A stretch of 64,000 nucleotides of DNA from Sulfuricurvum kujiense DSM 16994 (GCF_000183725.1 NC_014762.1:2046001-2110000), one strand, 5' to 3'; positions 31,757 through 41,325 are shown, numbered from the stretch's first letter. Notes: a model not told the origin generated them from the sequence alone. Program-made: numbers and translations.

Positions 31757-32596
31757 CTATCCCAAAATATAGTTATTGAGAGTAACAGTTGCCAAAAAAT
31801 TATCAATGCTGGAAGCCGTTTCGCTTGCATACTCAACAGAGTTGGAAAACCCGACGATCATACTGCCGCGGTCGCCGGTTTCGTTAATCTCATTTAGCCA
31901 ATAGTCATAGCCTGATTGATCTGCTGTACGGTGAAGTATATTTTGATACAGTAAATTCACGAAATCACTGTTTGATACATCTGCGCCGTAAAGCGCTTGA
32001 AACTCTGTCGACTGGGTAAATGCCTGGGCAATACTTTGAATATTGCTGCCGCCTCCCCCAATAGCCGGATCTGTGAGATTATTCACCCAATAGGCAAGAC
32101 CGTCTTCATCCGGGTCTCTTTCAAACAATGCGTTATAAAAGCGGGCGATCTCCTCTTGATGAGCGCGTATTTCAATAGCATAATCGACACTCATGCTTCC
32201 ATCGCTGAAACTGATGTGTTCTACACCGCTTAACGTATCTTCAAATGTTCCATCCGTAACGGTATAGGTACCGTCATCGTTATCATGAATATCAACATGA
32301 TTGCGGCTATAGGTGTACACGGCGGTATCGGTACCGTTTCCGCCGAGAAGAGTATTATGTCCAGAACCTCCCGAAAGATCATCGTCCCCTTCTCCTCCAT
32401 CTAGATGATCGTCCCCTTCTCCTCCATCTAGATGATCATTGCCTAATCCGCTGCTGAAAAAGTCATCTTCAATTCCCCCTTCCAAAACATCATCATCGTC
32501 TTGGCTGCGGAAAGAGTCATTGTGAGTTTCGGCATCCACAGAACTATCGCTGTGTAAATAATCATCTTCTATTTCATTTGTTTCATATGCCGACAT
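31757..32596 (-). CDS. RTX repeat and DUF4214 protein, probably secreted
   Basis: A 279-residue acidic protein. The N-terminal third has hemolysin-type calcium-binding repeats (GLGNDHLDGGEGDDHLDGG, GEGDDDLSGGSG, NTLLGGNGTDTA), then the post-repeat block TDGTFEDTLSGVEHISF. The C-terminal half is a DUF4214 domain in two copies (FYNALFERDPDEDGLAYWVNN and LLYQNILHRTADQSGYDYWLNE, seen as short motifs RDPDEDGLAYW and RTADQSGYDYW). No signal peptide; such proteins usually leave by type I secretion. No transporter genes are next to it. Two repeat units arose by an exact 27-bp duplication. Confidence 0.85.
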   Translation of the reverse strand: MSAYETNEIEDDYLHSDSSVDAETHNDSFRSQDDDDVLEGGIEDDFFSSGLGNDHLDGGEGDDHLDGGEGDDDLSGGSGHNTLLGGNGTDTAVYTYSRNHVDIHDNDDGTYTVTDGTFEDTLSGVEHISFSDGSMSVDYAIEIRAHQEEIARFYNALFERDPDEDGLAYWVNNLTDPAIGGGGSNIQSIAQAFTQSTEFQALYGADVSNSDFVNLLYQNILHRTADQSGYDYWLNEINETGDRGSMIVGFSNSVEYASETASSIDNFLATVTLNNYILG

Positions 32597-32667
32597 GTTG
32601 TCTCCTTTTGAATAATATTTTGTTATGGTAGACTACGATTATGAATTTTTGATGAAAGAGAGTTATA

Positions 32668-33330
32668 TTGCATTTATTGATTATTGATGACAATGAAGAA
32701 TTACTGTATGCTCTACGGCAGCTTCTGAGGGATGCCCATTACCATGTCGATATTGCGACAACATTATCCGAGGGTGAAAATTTTATCAATCAGAAAAAAT
32801 ATGATCTTATCTTATTAGACTGGATACTTCCCGATGGAAACGGACCCGAGCTATTAATACGATTGCGCTATCAAAATATCTTGACCCCGGTGTTGCTTTT
32901 CTCTTCAAAAAAAGAGATAGAAGACAAGGTCGAAGCTCTGGACGGAGGGGCCGATGATTATCTCGAAAAACCTTTTTCAAATATAGAACTCTTAGCTAGA
33001 ATCCGTGCTTTGCTGCGTCGTGAAAGTACTCAAAAACAGACGCATCTGAAATTGGGGAAACTGTCGGTCGATTTCTCTTCCCGAAGTGTTCAAATAGACA
33101 ACACCCCCGTTAAACTCTCCGCCAAAGAGTTTGAATTACTGGAGTTTCTCTTATTAAACGCAAATACCGTCCTCACCCGTTATCAAATATCGGAACATTT
33201 AAGTCGGGATTTCGACCAAATCGCTACCAGTAATATTGTTGATGCCCATATTAAAAATCTTCGAAAAAAGCTGGATGCAGATGACCTGATACAAACTGTC
33301 AGAGGAGTAGGATATATGATTGCCAAATGA
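32668..33330 (+). CDS. OmpR-family response regulator
   Basis: A 220-residue two-domain regulator. It has a receiver domain with the acidic pocket DDNEE, phospho-acceptor in LILLDWILPDG and lysine in LEKPFSN, then a winged-helix domain (KEFELLEFLLLNANTVLTR, in parts KEFELLEFLL; VDAHIKNLRKKL; VRGVGYMI). It starts with TTG preceded by GAGAG. It ends five bases from the end of a histidine kinase gene on the other strand, so the likely partners are convergent, not co-transcribed. It is divergent from the RTX gene, which may be a target. Confidence 0.92.
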   Translation: MHLLIIDDNEELLYALRQLLRDAHYHVDIATTLSEGENFINQKKYDLILLDWILPDGNGPELLIRLRYQNILTPVLLFSSKKEIEDKVEALDGGADDYLEKPFSNIELLARIRALLRRESTQKQTHLKLGKLSVDFSSRSVQIDNTPVKLSAKEFELLEFLLLNANTVLTRYQISEHLSRDFDQIATSNIVDAHIKNLRKKLDADDLIQTVRGVGYMIAK

Positions 33331-33335
33331 CGGTT

Positions 33336-35372
33336 TTAAAATGAACGGAATTGAAACGTTGCCGTCGCCCCTCTGCCTTCTCCTTCGCTGACAATCACTA
33401 CATCTCCCCGCAGCAGCAACGCAATCTGTTTGCTAATGGCAAGTCCAAGACCGCTTCCCTTTAAACCGCTTGTGTCAACAGCATGTACCTGATAAAACTC
33501 ATCAAACAAATGTTCCAATGCTTCCAACCCGATTCCGCGTCCGCTGTCTTTTATATCCAAAGTAAACAGGCCGCTATTGTAATGAAGCGTTATATCGATA
33601 AATCCTTTTTCCGTATACTTGATCGCATTGGATAGTAGATTGACAACCACCTGTTTAAAAAGACGTGCATCACTTTTAAACGGCGCTTCAATCGGTTCAT
33701 ATGCCGTTCGAATCTGCAAACCTTTATCTTCGGCCAAAGGGGAAACCAATGCTAACGCATCCTCAATCAGTTCCTGCGGAACGCAAGAATCCGCATGAGG
33801 TTCCATTTTTCCGGATTCGGCTTTTGCCAAATCCAAAATATTATTGATAACACCCAGTAAATGATAGGCTGAATTTTCAATTTTTCCAAGTGTTTCGAGT
33901 ATCGGTTCGGGAGTTTTCGGCTGTATCATCGTATATTGGGTCAAACTTAGAATCGATCCCAATGGAGTTCGGAGTTCATGTGACATGGCCGATAGAAACG
34001 CCGATTTTGCCTTCAAGGCCGCCTTGGTTTTGCCCAACAGTTCAATCCGTTCCATCTGTAATGCCAACATCCGCTCCAATGCCGCATAAAAACGTTCGTT
34101 GGACTCTTTTTCCAATGCCGGCTCCTCAATGCAGATCACACCCGGAGTTTCATTTCCGACGGCGTTCAATGCAATCATCACCGCCTCTTGTGTATTGCAT
34201 CCCTCAAGACTGAAATAGACTTCTTTTGCATTGCTGAAACGGCGTATTTCGTCCATAGCGATTTCAATCGTCGCCTCTTTCGTGTCGGTACGGGTAATCG
34301 CATTAAAAAAAACAATCAAACTGATCAACTTTTCAAAGTGCTTTTCACGTTCAATTTCCAACCGCTTCATACTAAGCTGGGTGGTAAACATAAGGGCATT
34401 AAAAGAGTACCCCATCGTCCCTATTTCATCGTTGCCCCGTTCAGGAACGGTTTGCGTATAATCGCCCGTCAACGCAATATTCATAGCCGTATGGGAAAGC
34501 TCGCGTAAAGGCTGAATAATCCTCTGTACAATTATCCAGATCAGAAAAGCAATCAAAACCAGTCCGATACTCAATCCACTTAGAAAAAGCACCTGAAAAT
34601 GGTACAAGAGGGAAAGCGCCTCATTTTTCGGCATTGCATAATGTAATACCCATCCCTCCAATATTCCTTCCAGAGGGAGACTCTGATACAAATAATCATT
34701 TTTGTCAAAAACAGGATTATGCGCTTCGTAAATAACTCCGGACAGCGTTGGAGGACTCAACCATCGATAAAGTTTTTGATCGGTTTTTAATCGCACTGCA
34801 AAATTTTCCAACGGATAGGCAATAACCACGTATCCCAAAAAATCATGCGTATAAAATGACCCGTATACAGGTGCAAAGAAATAAAGATTCTTTTCCCAAA
34901 AAAAATAATTTTTTTGTTTCTTTACAGCATTTTTTATCGCAGAGTATTCTTTACTTATGCTATTGATTTTATCCTCTTTGGAAGAAGAGAAAATAGTTCC
35001 ATCCGCCGCTATCGTAAATAAAACAATCGATTCCCCTAAATCGTCCGCTTTTTGCTCCATGATTTTGTTAATACGCTGATCCATATCGCGCGTAACCATA
35101 TCATTCATCACTTCTAAGCGTGACAGAAAAAGGACCTCTTTTTGCAATTGCCCCAAATGGGCATCCAAATCATTTGCAATTAATCGTGATTGATTATAGA
35201 GTACATCGTGTTCTTTTTTGAGCATTAGATTCGATTCATGCCCCCATAGATAGGCTAACAATATCACGATAATAAAAGCGATTACTCCAAACAGTGCGGA
35301 AAAAAGCTTATAAACTATCGGCAAATTATCCCATCTTCGTCTCATCACCAACTCTTTTAACCGAAATAGCAT
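33336..35372 (-). CDS. Membrane histidine kinase with periplasmic sensor and HAMP domain
   Basis: 678 residues. A first membrane helix lies near 20-45, followed by a periplasmic domain of about 220 residues (Cache-like by length, not certain), a second helix (about 260-285) and a HAMP domain (IIQPLRELSHTAMNIALTGDY, seen as QPLRELSHTAMNIA). A GAF-like stretch is possible before HisKA (SHELRTPLGS with the phospho-His), and the ATPase domain has NLLSNAIKYTEKG, DSGRGIG and GSGLGLAIS. All kinase boxes are intact. The convergent response regulator is the natural partner. Confidence 0.9.
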   Translation of the reverse strand: MLFRLKELVMRRRWDNLPIVYKLFSALFGVIAFIIVILLAYLWGHESNLMLKKEHDVLYNQSRLIANDLDAHLGQLQKEVLFLSRLEVMNDMVTRDMDQRINKIMEQKADDLGESIVLFTIAADGTIFSSSKEDKINSISKEYSAIKNAVKKQKNYFFWEKNLYFFAPVYGSFYTHDFLGYVVIAYPLENFAVRLKTDQKLYRWLSPPTLSGVIYEAHNPVFDKNDYLYQSLPLEGILEGWVLHYAMPKNEALSLLYHFQVLFLSGLSIGLVLIAFLIWIIVQRIIQPLRELSHTAMNIALTGDYTQTVPERGNDEIGTMGYSFNALMFTTQLSMKRLEIEREKHFEKLISLIVFFNAITRTDTKEATIEIAMDEIRRFSNAKEVYFSLEGCNTQEAVMIALNAVGNETPGVICIEEPALEKESNERFYAALERMLALQMERIELLGKTKAALKAKSAFLSAMSHELRTPLGSILSLTQYTMIQPKTPEPILETLGKIENSAYHLLGVINNILDLAKAESGKMEPHADSCVPQELIEDALALVSPLAEDKGLQIRTAYEPIEAPFKSDARLFKQVVVNLLSNAIKYTEKGFIDITLHYNSGLFTLDIKDSGRGIGLEALEHLFDEFYQVHAVDTSGLKGSGLGLAISKQIALLLRGDVVIVSEGEGRGATATFQFRSF

Positions 35373-35565
35373 TAGATAATCTTTTTACAGAAATATGATT
35401 GTTTTAATTAACGAGAAAACATTATATCCACATCTATGAATCATTTGTTTTTAAGTGCTAAGGGTAAAGGAGTTAAAAAAAATAGTAAATGTTATGTATA
35501 CATTTTTAAATTTGATTTTTCTGAAACGGATGATAAATTATATAGTGAGGGATAAACGTAAAAGA

Positions 35566-35642
35566 TGGTGGCGGGGGGGGGACTCGAACCCCCGACCTCC
35601 GGCTTATGAGACCAGCGCTCTAACCAGCTGAGCTACCCAGCC
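35566..35642 (-). tRNA. tRNA-Met (anticodon CAT)
   Basis: The 77-nt cloverleaf is read from the minus strand: acceptor GGCTGGG, D-arm AGCTCAGCTGGTTAGAGC, anticodon loop CTCATAA with CAT, and T-arm GGGGGTTCGAGTCCCCC; the CCA end is encoded. The acceptor stem has one T-C mismatch (positions 4 and 69), next to a run of nine C. It is probably the elongator type; the sequence lacks clear initiator features. The bases around it (35,373-35,565 and 35,643-35,720) hold nothing else that I can identify. Confidence 0.9.
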
Positions 35643-35748
35643 ATCTTATGGGAAGACCGGAATTATAGTGATGATAAACTTATTAAAAGCTTTAAAAAGT
35701 AATTTTTTCAATATAAAAAATTGAACTCACTATAATAGCTATAATAAA

Positions 35749-35811
35749 ACTCACTATTGTTGAGTCTATAAGGCTAAGAGTATTGACAATTAACCTAAAC
35801 TCGTGTAGAAT
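35749..35811 (+). promoter_or_regulatory. groESL promoter with upstream inverted repeat
   Basis: TTGACA (35,783-35,788) and TAGAAT (35,806-35,811) with the ideal 17-base spacing, about 35 bases before groES. Upstream lies the inverted repeat ACTCA-N7-TGAGT (35,749-35,765), whose left half is repeated at 35,724. It is a candidate heat-shock regulator site. It is not a CIRCE element, and it is inverted relative to the HAIR consensus. Confidence 0.65.
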
Positions 35812-35846
35812 CCCATACATAAAATCTCATCATAAAAGGAAATGCA

Positions 35847-36107
35847 ATGAACTTTCAACCGCTTGGAAAACGAGTCTTGGTTCAACGTCTCGAAGAGGCA
35901 ACCAAAACCGCATCGGGTATCATTATCCCCGACAACGCTAAGGAAAAGCCTTCCCAAGGTACCGTTGTTGCCGTAAGCAGTGAAGTAGAGAACGTTTCTA
36001 CAGGAGATACGGTCGTATTCGGTAAATACGCTGGAAACGAACTTACTTTGGACGGAAAAGCGTATTTGGTTATTGAAACCGACGATTTGCTTGGAATCAT
36101 CAAATAA
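35847..36107 (+). CDS. groES: Co-chaperonin GroES
   Basis: An 86-residue co-chaperonin of normal length, starting [17 protein letters not shown]. The mobile loop is [20 protein letters not shown] (residues about 16-35), and the roof loop and the [14 protein letters not shown] strand follow. It caps the GroEL ring during folding of client proteins. The ribosome site AAAGGAAA lies before the start. The gene is 24 bases from groEL in the usual order and is driven by a good vegetative promoter. Confidence 0.97.
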   Translation: MNFQPLGKRVLVQRLEEATKTASGIIIPDNAKEKPSQGTVVAVSSEVENVSTGDTVVFGKYAGNELTLDGKAYLVIETDDLLGIIK

Positions 36108-36131
36108 TTTAAACTTTATAAGGAGCAAACT

Positions 36132-37763
36132 ATGGCAAAAGAAATTCACTACGCAGATGAAGCTCGTAACAAACTAGCCGCAGGAGTACAAAAACTCACT
36201 GACGCTGTCAAAGTAACAATGGGGCCGCGCGGACGCAATGTCCTTATCCAACGCAGTTACGGTGCACCGCTAATCACTAAAGACGGTGTTTCGGTTGCTA
36301 AAGAGGTAGAACTCAAAGACGTTTTGGAAAATATGGGAGCGCAGCTTGTTAAAGAAGTAGCATCCAATACGGCGGACGAAGCGGGAGACGGTACGACTAC
36401 CGCAACGATCCTTGCCAACTCTATTTTCAAAGAGGGTCTTCGTAATATCACTGCCGGGGCTAATCCGGTTGAAGTAAAACGGGGTATGGACAAAGCGCTT
36501 GAAGCGATTTTGGCAGAACTCAAAGCCGCTTCCCGTATTATCAATGATAAAAAAGAGATTGCACAAGTTGCTACCATCTCGGCTAATTCCGATGAGCGCA
36601 TCGGTGCGATGATCGCCGAAGCAATGGATAAAGTAGGCCGCGACGGCGTTATCACTGTCGAAGAAGCAAAAGGGATTAACGACGAACTCGATGTTGTCGA
36701 GGGGATGCAGTTTGACCGCGGTTATCTCAGCCCGTATTTCATCAACAACTCGGAAAAAATGACCGTAGAGCTGGATCATCCGTTTATCCTCCTTTTCGAT
36801 CAAAAAATCTCGAACCTCAAAGACCTTCTTCCGGTATTGGAGCAAGTTCAAAAAACTTCTCGCCCTCTTCTCATCATCGCTGAAGATGTAGACGGTGAAG
36901 CGTTGGCGACTCTCGTTGTGAATAAACTCCGCGGTGTGCTTAACATCACCGCCGTAAAAGCTCCGGGATTCGGTGATCGCCGCAAAGCGATGCTTCAAGA
37001 TATCGCGGTACTTACCCGTGCGCAAGTGATCAGTGAAGAGATCGGACGCACACTCGATAGCGCAACGATAGCAGACCTCGGTCAAGCTGCTCGTGTCGTC
37101 ATCAGCAAAGACAACACGACGATCGTTGACGGTGCGGGCGACAAAGAGGCGGTTAACGGACGTATCAAAGAAATCCGTACCCAAATCGAAAGCACAACCA
37201 GCGAATACGACAAAGAGAAACTCCAAGAGCGTCTTGCGAAACTCGCGGGCGGTGTTGCGGTTATCAAAGTCGGAGCGGCTACCGAAACCGAGATGAAAGA
37301 GAAAAAAGACCGCGTTGACGATGCACTCTCGGCTACAAAAGCGGCAGTTGAAGAAGGGATCGTCATCGGTGGCGGTGCGGCACTGATCCGCGCGGCGGCA
37401 AAAGTGAAACACGACCTCAGCGGCGATCAAAAAATCGGATGGGAAATCATCCTTCGCGCCATTACCGCTCCGGTTAAACAAATCGCTGAAAATGCGGGAT
37501 ACGATGCGGGTGTCGTTGTCAATACGATCGTTAGCGCTACGAACGAAAACATCGGGTTCAATGCCGCAACGGGTGAATACGTCGATATGTACGAAGCGGG
37601 AATCATCGACCCGCTTAAAGTTGAGCGTGTCGCATTGACCAACGCAACGTCGGTATCGAGTATGCTCCTCACGACCGAGGCGACGATCCACGAGATCAAA
37701 GAAGACAAACCTGCACTGCCGGATATGGGCGGTATGGGCGGCGGTATGCCGGGCATGATGTGA
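36132..37763 (+). CDS. groL: Chaperonin GroEL
   Basis: A 543-residue chaperonin with all hallmarks: [10 protein letters not shown] and the nucleotide-binding [10 protein letters not shown] in the equatorial domain, and a C-terminal Gly/Met tail ([12 protein letters not shown]). It forms the double ring that folds proteins with GroES and ATP. Ribosome site AAGGAGC. It is followed by a strong terminator. A 473-codon open frame on the opposite strand is a coding shadow. Confidence 0.98.
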   Translation: MAKEIHYADEARNKLAAGVQKLTDAVKVTMGPRGRNVLIQRSYGAPLITKDGVSVAKEVELKDVLENMGAQLVKEVASNTADEAGDGTTTATILANSIFKEGLRNITAGANPVEVKRGMDKALEAILAELKAASRIINDKKEIAQVATISANSDERIGAMIAEAMDKVGRDGVITVEEAKGINDELDVVEGMQFDRGYLSPYFINNSEKMTVELDHPFILLFDQKISNLKDLLPVLEQVQKTSRPLLIIAEDVDGEALATLVVNKLRGVLNITAVKAPGFGDRRKAMLQDIAVLTRAQVISEEIGRTLDSATIADLGQAARVVISKDNTTIVDGAGDKEAVNGRIKEIRTQIESTTSEYDKEKLQERLAKLAGGVAVIKVGAATETEMKEKKDRVDDALSATKAAVEEGIVIGGGAALIRAAAKVKHDLSGDQKIGWEIILRAITAPVKQIAENAGYDAGVVVNTIVSATNENIGFNAATGEYVDMYEAGIIDPLKVERVALTNATSVSSMLLTTEATIHEIKEDKPALPDMGGMGGGMPGMM

Positions 37764-37771
37764 GGACCGTA

Positions 37772-37796
37772 AAAAATGTCCTCAATGGACATTTTT
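37772..37796 (+). terminator. Intrinsic terminator of groESL
   Basis: Perfect 10-bp arms AAAAATGTCC/GGACATTTTT with a five-base loop, nine bases after the groEL stop. The A/T ends make it active in either direction. The following stretch to about 38,030 contains no gene and no other signal that I can identify apart from AT-rich sequence near its end. Confidence 0.85.
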
Positions 37797-38063
37797 AGGT
37801 CTGAAACCGAACATGCCGAATGAAATGAGCAGTGAGGCTTTACATAAAATGGAAGCCAACTGCGTGTCATTTTACTGAACGAAACCAAAGCCGATGTCGC
37901 AAAGCGGCCGGCGACGGCTTCAAATTACATAGAATTACCATATAATTGACATTTCGACAAATGCCTCCCCTTCTCTTTTCCCCTGTATAAAAACAAGTTT
38001 TAAACTGTATAAAACCAATAAACTATAATACAACGTCAACTAAAAATCCGTAAAAGTATTTGC

Positions 38064-38069
38064 TATAAT
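38064..38069 (+). promoter_or_regulatory. Candidate -10 element for the diguanylate cyclase gene
   Basis: TATAAT preceded by TGC forms an extended -10 motif (TTTGCTATAATAG), 31 bases before the GTG start. No -35 box of note. Confidence 0.5.
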
Positions 38070-38099
38070 AGATGAATAAAATAAAAAAGGGTGTATTAG

Positions 38100-39458
38100 G
38101 TGCTCTTATCCAATTTAAATACTTTTTTTGGGCTAGTGTTGGGTATGGCACTCTATTATGGGAGTGCGCTGTTCGGCATGTCTATTTTTTCGTTTCACCC
38201 TTCCAATATAACCCTGTTATGGCTGCCGTTCGGGATAGCGGTCATCCTCGTCCATCAATTCGGGGCGAAAGCATTGCCTTTTATCTTTTTGGGAAGTTTT
38301 TTCGCCAATTATCCCGGCATGTCCGATGAATCCACCTATCATGACCTCCATACGGCCGTTGCCGCATTTGCAGACACTCTCGCCCCTTATTTATCCGCAC
38401 ACTTGATCAAGCGGTATGCCAACAACTATTTTGACAATATCAAAATATTATTTCCGTTTACCTTTTACGGAGCGATTATCCCGACCTTTATCAGTAGTCT
38501 TATAATCGCTCTGAATCTGGCAAGCGGAGGCTATATACGCTATTTTGACGTATGCGGGTTTATCCTTATGCTGATGTTTGCCGACGCATTGGGACTATTG
38601 CTCCTCTATCCCTTGTATGAAAGCTACAAAACTCTATCGAAACCGACATCAAAAGAGTGGAAAAACGCTTTTTTATACACACTTTTGGCCCTTTTGTTAA
38701 TCTGGTCATCCTTTTATTTTCACTATCTCATTTTTCTGGTTTTGCCTCTGCTGCTAATCCCTGCATTTCACCTACGGATGCATGTGCTGATGGGAATACT
38801 TTTGATTGTTGTCATCGGAATAATCGCTTTATCGGCAGATAATCCGAAAAATATTTTTGATGTCGGTACGCAAATGGAATCGATTCTAATGCTTATTACC
38901 TATTTGATCAGTTTGGTTTTTGTCATCATCGGAACCTCTCTTCATCATGCGGAACTCATCATCAATATTAATCTTACCAATACGGACAACTTAACAAAAG
39001 TCAAAAATGTAAAAGCATACAAAGAGCGGATCAATGAACTGATTTCAAACTTTGAGCGGTACAAAATACCTTTTTCCATGATGATATTTGATATTGACGA
39101 CTTTAAGATGATCAATGATACCCATGGACATAGAGCCGGAGATATTGTTCTTATGGAGCTCAGTGCACTCGTTCAGAAAAATGTTCGGCATACGGATACG
39201 CTTTTCCGGGTCGGAGGAGAAGAGTTTGTGATCCTTTGTCCCAATACTGCGTTGCATGATGCAATTGATGTCGCAAATAAAATCAAAAATGTTGTTGAGA
39301 ATGAGCTTACGGTCATCCCAAATCAACGAATCACGATAAGCATAGGGATTTCCCAGGTAAAAGAAGAAGATGCGGAAGATACGCTCTATCGACGAGTCGA
39401 CGGGCTGCTCTATCAGTCAAAGCAAAACGGGAAAAACAAAATAACTTTTTCTCACTAA
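38100..39458 (+). CDS. Diguanylate cyclase with MASE1 membrane sensor
   Basis: 452 residues. The N-terminal 290 residues contain eight to nine membrane helices of the MASE1 type (WLPFGIAVILVHQFG, FLGSFFANYPG). The C-terminal GGDEF domain has GGEEF at 372-376 with the inhibitory RxxD site (RHTD) just before it, DIDDFKMIND for metal binding and a GISQ motif. It should make cyclic-di-GMP and be feedback-inhibited. It starts with GTG. There is no neighbouring effector gene. A hairpin (39,500-39,516) follows. Confidence 0.92.
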   Translation: MLLSNLNTFFGLVLGMALYYGSALFGMSIFSFHPSNITLLWLPFGIAVILVHQFGAKALPFIFLGSFFANYPGMSDESTYHDLHTAVAAFADTLAPYLSAHLIKRYANNYFDNIKILFPFTFYGAIIPTFISSLIIALNLASGGYIRYFDVCGFILMLMFADALGLLLLYPLYESYKTLSKPTSKEWKNAFLYTLLALLLIWSSFYFHYLIFLVLPLLLIPAFHLRMHVLMGILLIVVIGIIALSADNPKNIFDVGTQMESILMLITYLISLVFVIIGTSLHHAELIININLTNTDNLTKVKNVKAYKERINELISNFERYKIPFSMMIFDIDDFKMINDTHGHRAGDIVLMELSALVQKNVRHTDTLFRVGGEEFVILCPNTALHDAIDVANKIKNVVENELTVIPNQRITISIGISQVKEEDAEDTLYRRVDGLLYQSKQNGKNKITFSH

Positions 39459-39499
39459 AAGCTATATTGAGATATTAAAAGTACTGATGAAAAAGTGAA

Positions 39500-39516
39500 T
39501 GTCCTCACAGAGGACA
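39500..39516. terminator. Hairpin between convergent genes
   Basis: Perfect 7-bp arms TGTCCTC/GAGGACA with an ACA loop, between the convergent diguanylate cyclase and DUF475 genes. It is likely a shared terminator, although no long T-run follows. Confidence 0.55.
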
Positions 39517-39523
39517 AAGAGGA

Positions 39524-40504
39524 TTAAGCGCGCAGATTCGCTTGTTTATTTTCCCAAATAGAATGTAAAAAAGCAATCGTGATCAATCCGATACCGATTG
39601 TTCCCGTTACCATTTCACTGATATGGGTGGTGATTTTCATGAGCATGATAATCGCCAAAATACCGATAGCGTAATGCGCTCCGTGTTCGAGATAACGAAA
39701 TTCGGAGAGCGTTTTATGCTCGACAAAATAAAGTGTAATGCTACGAACAAACATGGCTCCGACACCGAGCCCGATCATAATGATAAAGATGTTGCTGGTA
39801 AGGGCAAACGCTCCGATAACACCGTCGAAACTGAAACTTGCATCGAGTACCTCAAGGTAGATAAATCCGGCAATCCCGCTTTTGACCGTATCAGAAGAGA
39901 GGAAATGATCCAGCATTCCAAGCAATGAGTGAAGCAGCACGCCGTACATAAATGCCAGAACAACACCAAAGTCCTGCGTAATATGTCCCAGAGCGATCCC
40001 TATCATAATGGCCGTAATCAACTCGATATTGGCAACGCCTGAAAATGTCTCCATCATTTTAGAACCCTCAACAAACGTTACCCATTTGATATCGCGTTCT
40101 TCAAAGAAAAAGTCCAAAAAGACCATGAGCAAAAATGCTCCCCCGAAAGCGAAAATCGTCGACTCGGTAGCTTTCAGCACTTTTTCGTATTCCGAGGGCT
40201 GATTCATCGCTACTTGCAGCGTTTCCATCAATCCCATTCCCGTGACAATCGATACGATCGCAAGAGGAAATACCAAACGCATTCCAAATACCGCGATCGG
40301 AATACCGAATACGATAAACCGTTTCTGCCAAACCGGATCCATCGTTTCCAAAACTTTGGCATTAACCACCGCATTATCAAACGATAATGAGATTTCAAGG
40401 ACAATCAAAAGAAACGTTATGTAGATAGCGGTAAGTCCGCCGAGATAAAAAGCCGCAATAAGCCCCATGGCCATAATTGCGAATGAACTGATAAAGTAGC
40501 GCAT
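39524..40504 (-). CDS. DUF475/TerC-like integral membrane protein
   Basis: A 326-residue protein with about nine helices. The family signatures are LEISLSFDNAVVNAKVLE in helix 2 (conserved Asp in SFDNAVVNA) and EVLDASFSFDGVIGAFA, a second copy with Asp in SFDGVIGAFA. These acidic pairs are typical of the TerC superfamily, members of which are linked to metal export or metallation of secreted proteins. The substrate is unknown. The gene stands alone, with no tellurite or manganese genes around it. Confidence 0.82.
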   Translation of the reverse strand: MRYFISSFAIMAMGLIAAFYLGGLTAIYITFLLIVLEISLSFDNAVVNAKVLETMDPVWQKRFIVFGIPIAVFGMRLVFPLAIVSIVTGMGLMETLQVAMNQPSEYEKVLKATESTIFAFGGAFLLMVFLDFFFEERDIKWVTFVEGSKMMETFSGVANIELITAIMIGIALGHITQDFGVVLAFMYGVLLHSLLGMLDHFLSSDTVKSGIAGFIYLEVLDASFSFDGVIGAFALTSNIFIIMIGLGVGAMFVRSITLYFVEHKTLSEFRYLEHGAHYAIGILAIIMLMKITTHISEMVTGTIGIGLITIAFLHSIWENKQANLRA

Positions 40505-40592
40505 ACTTTCGCCCTTATAAAAAAGATGCGAAATTATAGCGGATTAATTCTGACCCGAAGGGGCAAGCTTTAGTGCCTTAGCGGCCAGCGCA

Positions 40593-40617
40593 GCCAAAGG
40601 GATTTACTTCCTTTGGC
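40593..40617 (-). terminator. Hairpin after the oxygenase operon
   Basis: Perfect arms GCCAAAGG/CCTTTGGC with a nine-base loop, directly after the stop of the 2OG-Fe(II) oxygenase gene. It probably ends the seven-gene operon. The GC-rich stretch beside it (40,555-40,592) may be part of a dispersed repeat. Confidence 0.5.
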
Positions 40618-40624
40618 GTTCAAA

Positions 40625-41323
40625 TCAGATGATGAGTGCATCATGCCATTGAACCAAAGAGAGCCTAAAGCCCTCTTTTACGGGGAGGACTTCGTGAGAA
40701 AAATAGGGATTGCTTAAAAAAACGACCATATCCCCCGCTTCGGGACGAAGGGTAATCGTATTGCCGTGCGCGTCACACAGGTAATTAAACAACAGTTCAC
40801 CCCCGCTGAAATGATCCGAGTCGGTCGGATGGGGCGTATAGGAGGTGGTAAATAAAACCGTAGTGAGTTTACGTTCCGGTGCAACCGTACGGTATCCGAT
40901 AACATTTCCTTCATGGTCGCGAAGTTCGCTCGCATCATCGGAATGTTTGAGATAAAACGATCCGCTCTCGTATCCGAGAACCTGTACATCGGTGGCTTTA
41001 GTGAGTGAAAGGGCAAAAAAATCTTCGATCTCATGACGTACCGCTTCAAAACGGCGGTCGTAAATCGTTCGGTGTTCCGGACTGAGGGTATGGATATCCG
41101 TTTTACGAATCGCCGTGTCCAATGATTTGCCGCGAAGCTCCGCCTGCACCGCCTCCTTATCCGACAATGCTGCCCCCGTTATGGCGCGGCACTCGGTGGG
41201 GCTGAGAACCCCTTCCAAAACCATATACGGAAAATCATGATAGGGGTTGGGGAGCCGCGCAGTCGGAATATCCCATTCTAATAATTCATCTCGGGCATAG
41301 ACGTAATTGCTGATTTGGTGCAC
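40625..41323 (-). CDS. 2OG-Fe(II) oxygenase (prolyl 4-hydroxylase-like)
   Basis: A 232-residue protein with a double-stranded beta-helix core. Iron ligands are visible as the H-x-D motif in YLKHSDD and the distal His in YFSHEVLPV; the 2-oxoglutarate-binding Arg is in EGFRLSLVQW. The segment HFSGGELLFNY is typical of the P4Hc family. The substrate is unknown. It ends the operon after exbD; iron uptake systems sometimes carry a dioxygenase of this class, so a link to iron or TonB-dependent transport is possible but unproven. Confidence 0.85.
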   Translation of the reverse strand: MHQISNYVYARDELLEWDIPTARLPNPYHDFPYMVLEGVLSPTECRAITGAALSDKEAVQAELRGKSLDTAIRKTDIHTLSPEHRTIYDRRFEAVRHEIEDFFALSLTKATDVQVLGYESGSFYLKHSDDASELRDHEGNVIGYRTVAPERKLTTVLFTTSYTPHPTDSDHFSGGELLFNYLCDAHGNTITLRPEAGDMVVFLSNPYFSHEVLPVKEGFRLSLVQWHDALII

Positions 41324-41325
41324 TT

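Noticed and set aside
36270-37691. A 473-codon open frame antisense to groEL
   Set aside because: It is a shadow of codon bias in groEL; the product shows no domain and has low-complexity Phe/Asp/Arg composition.
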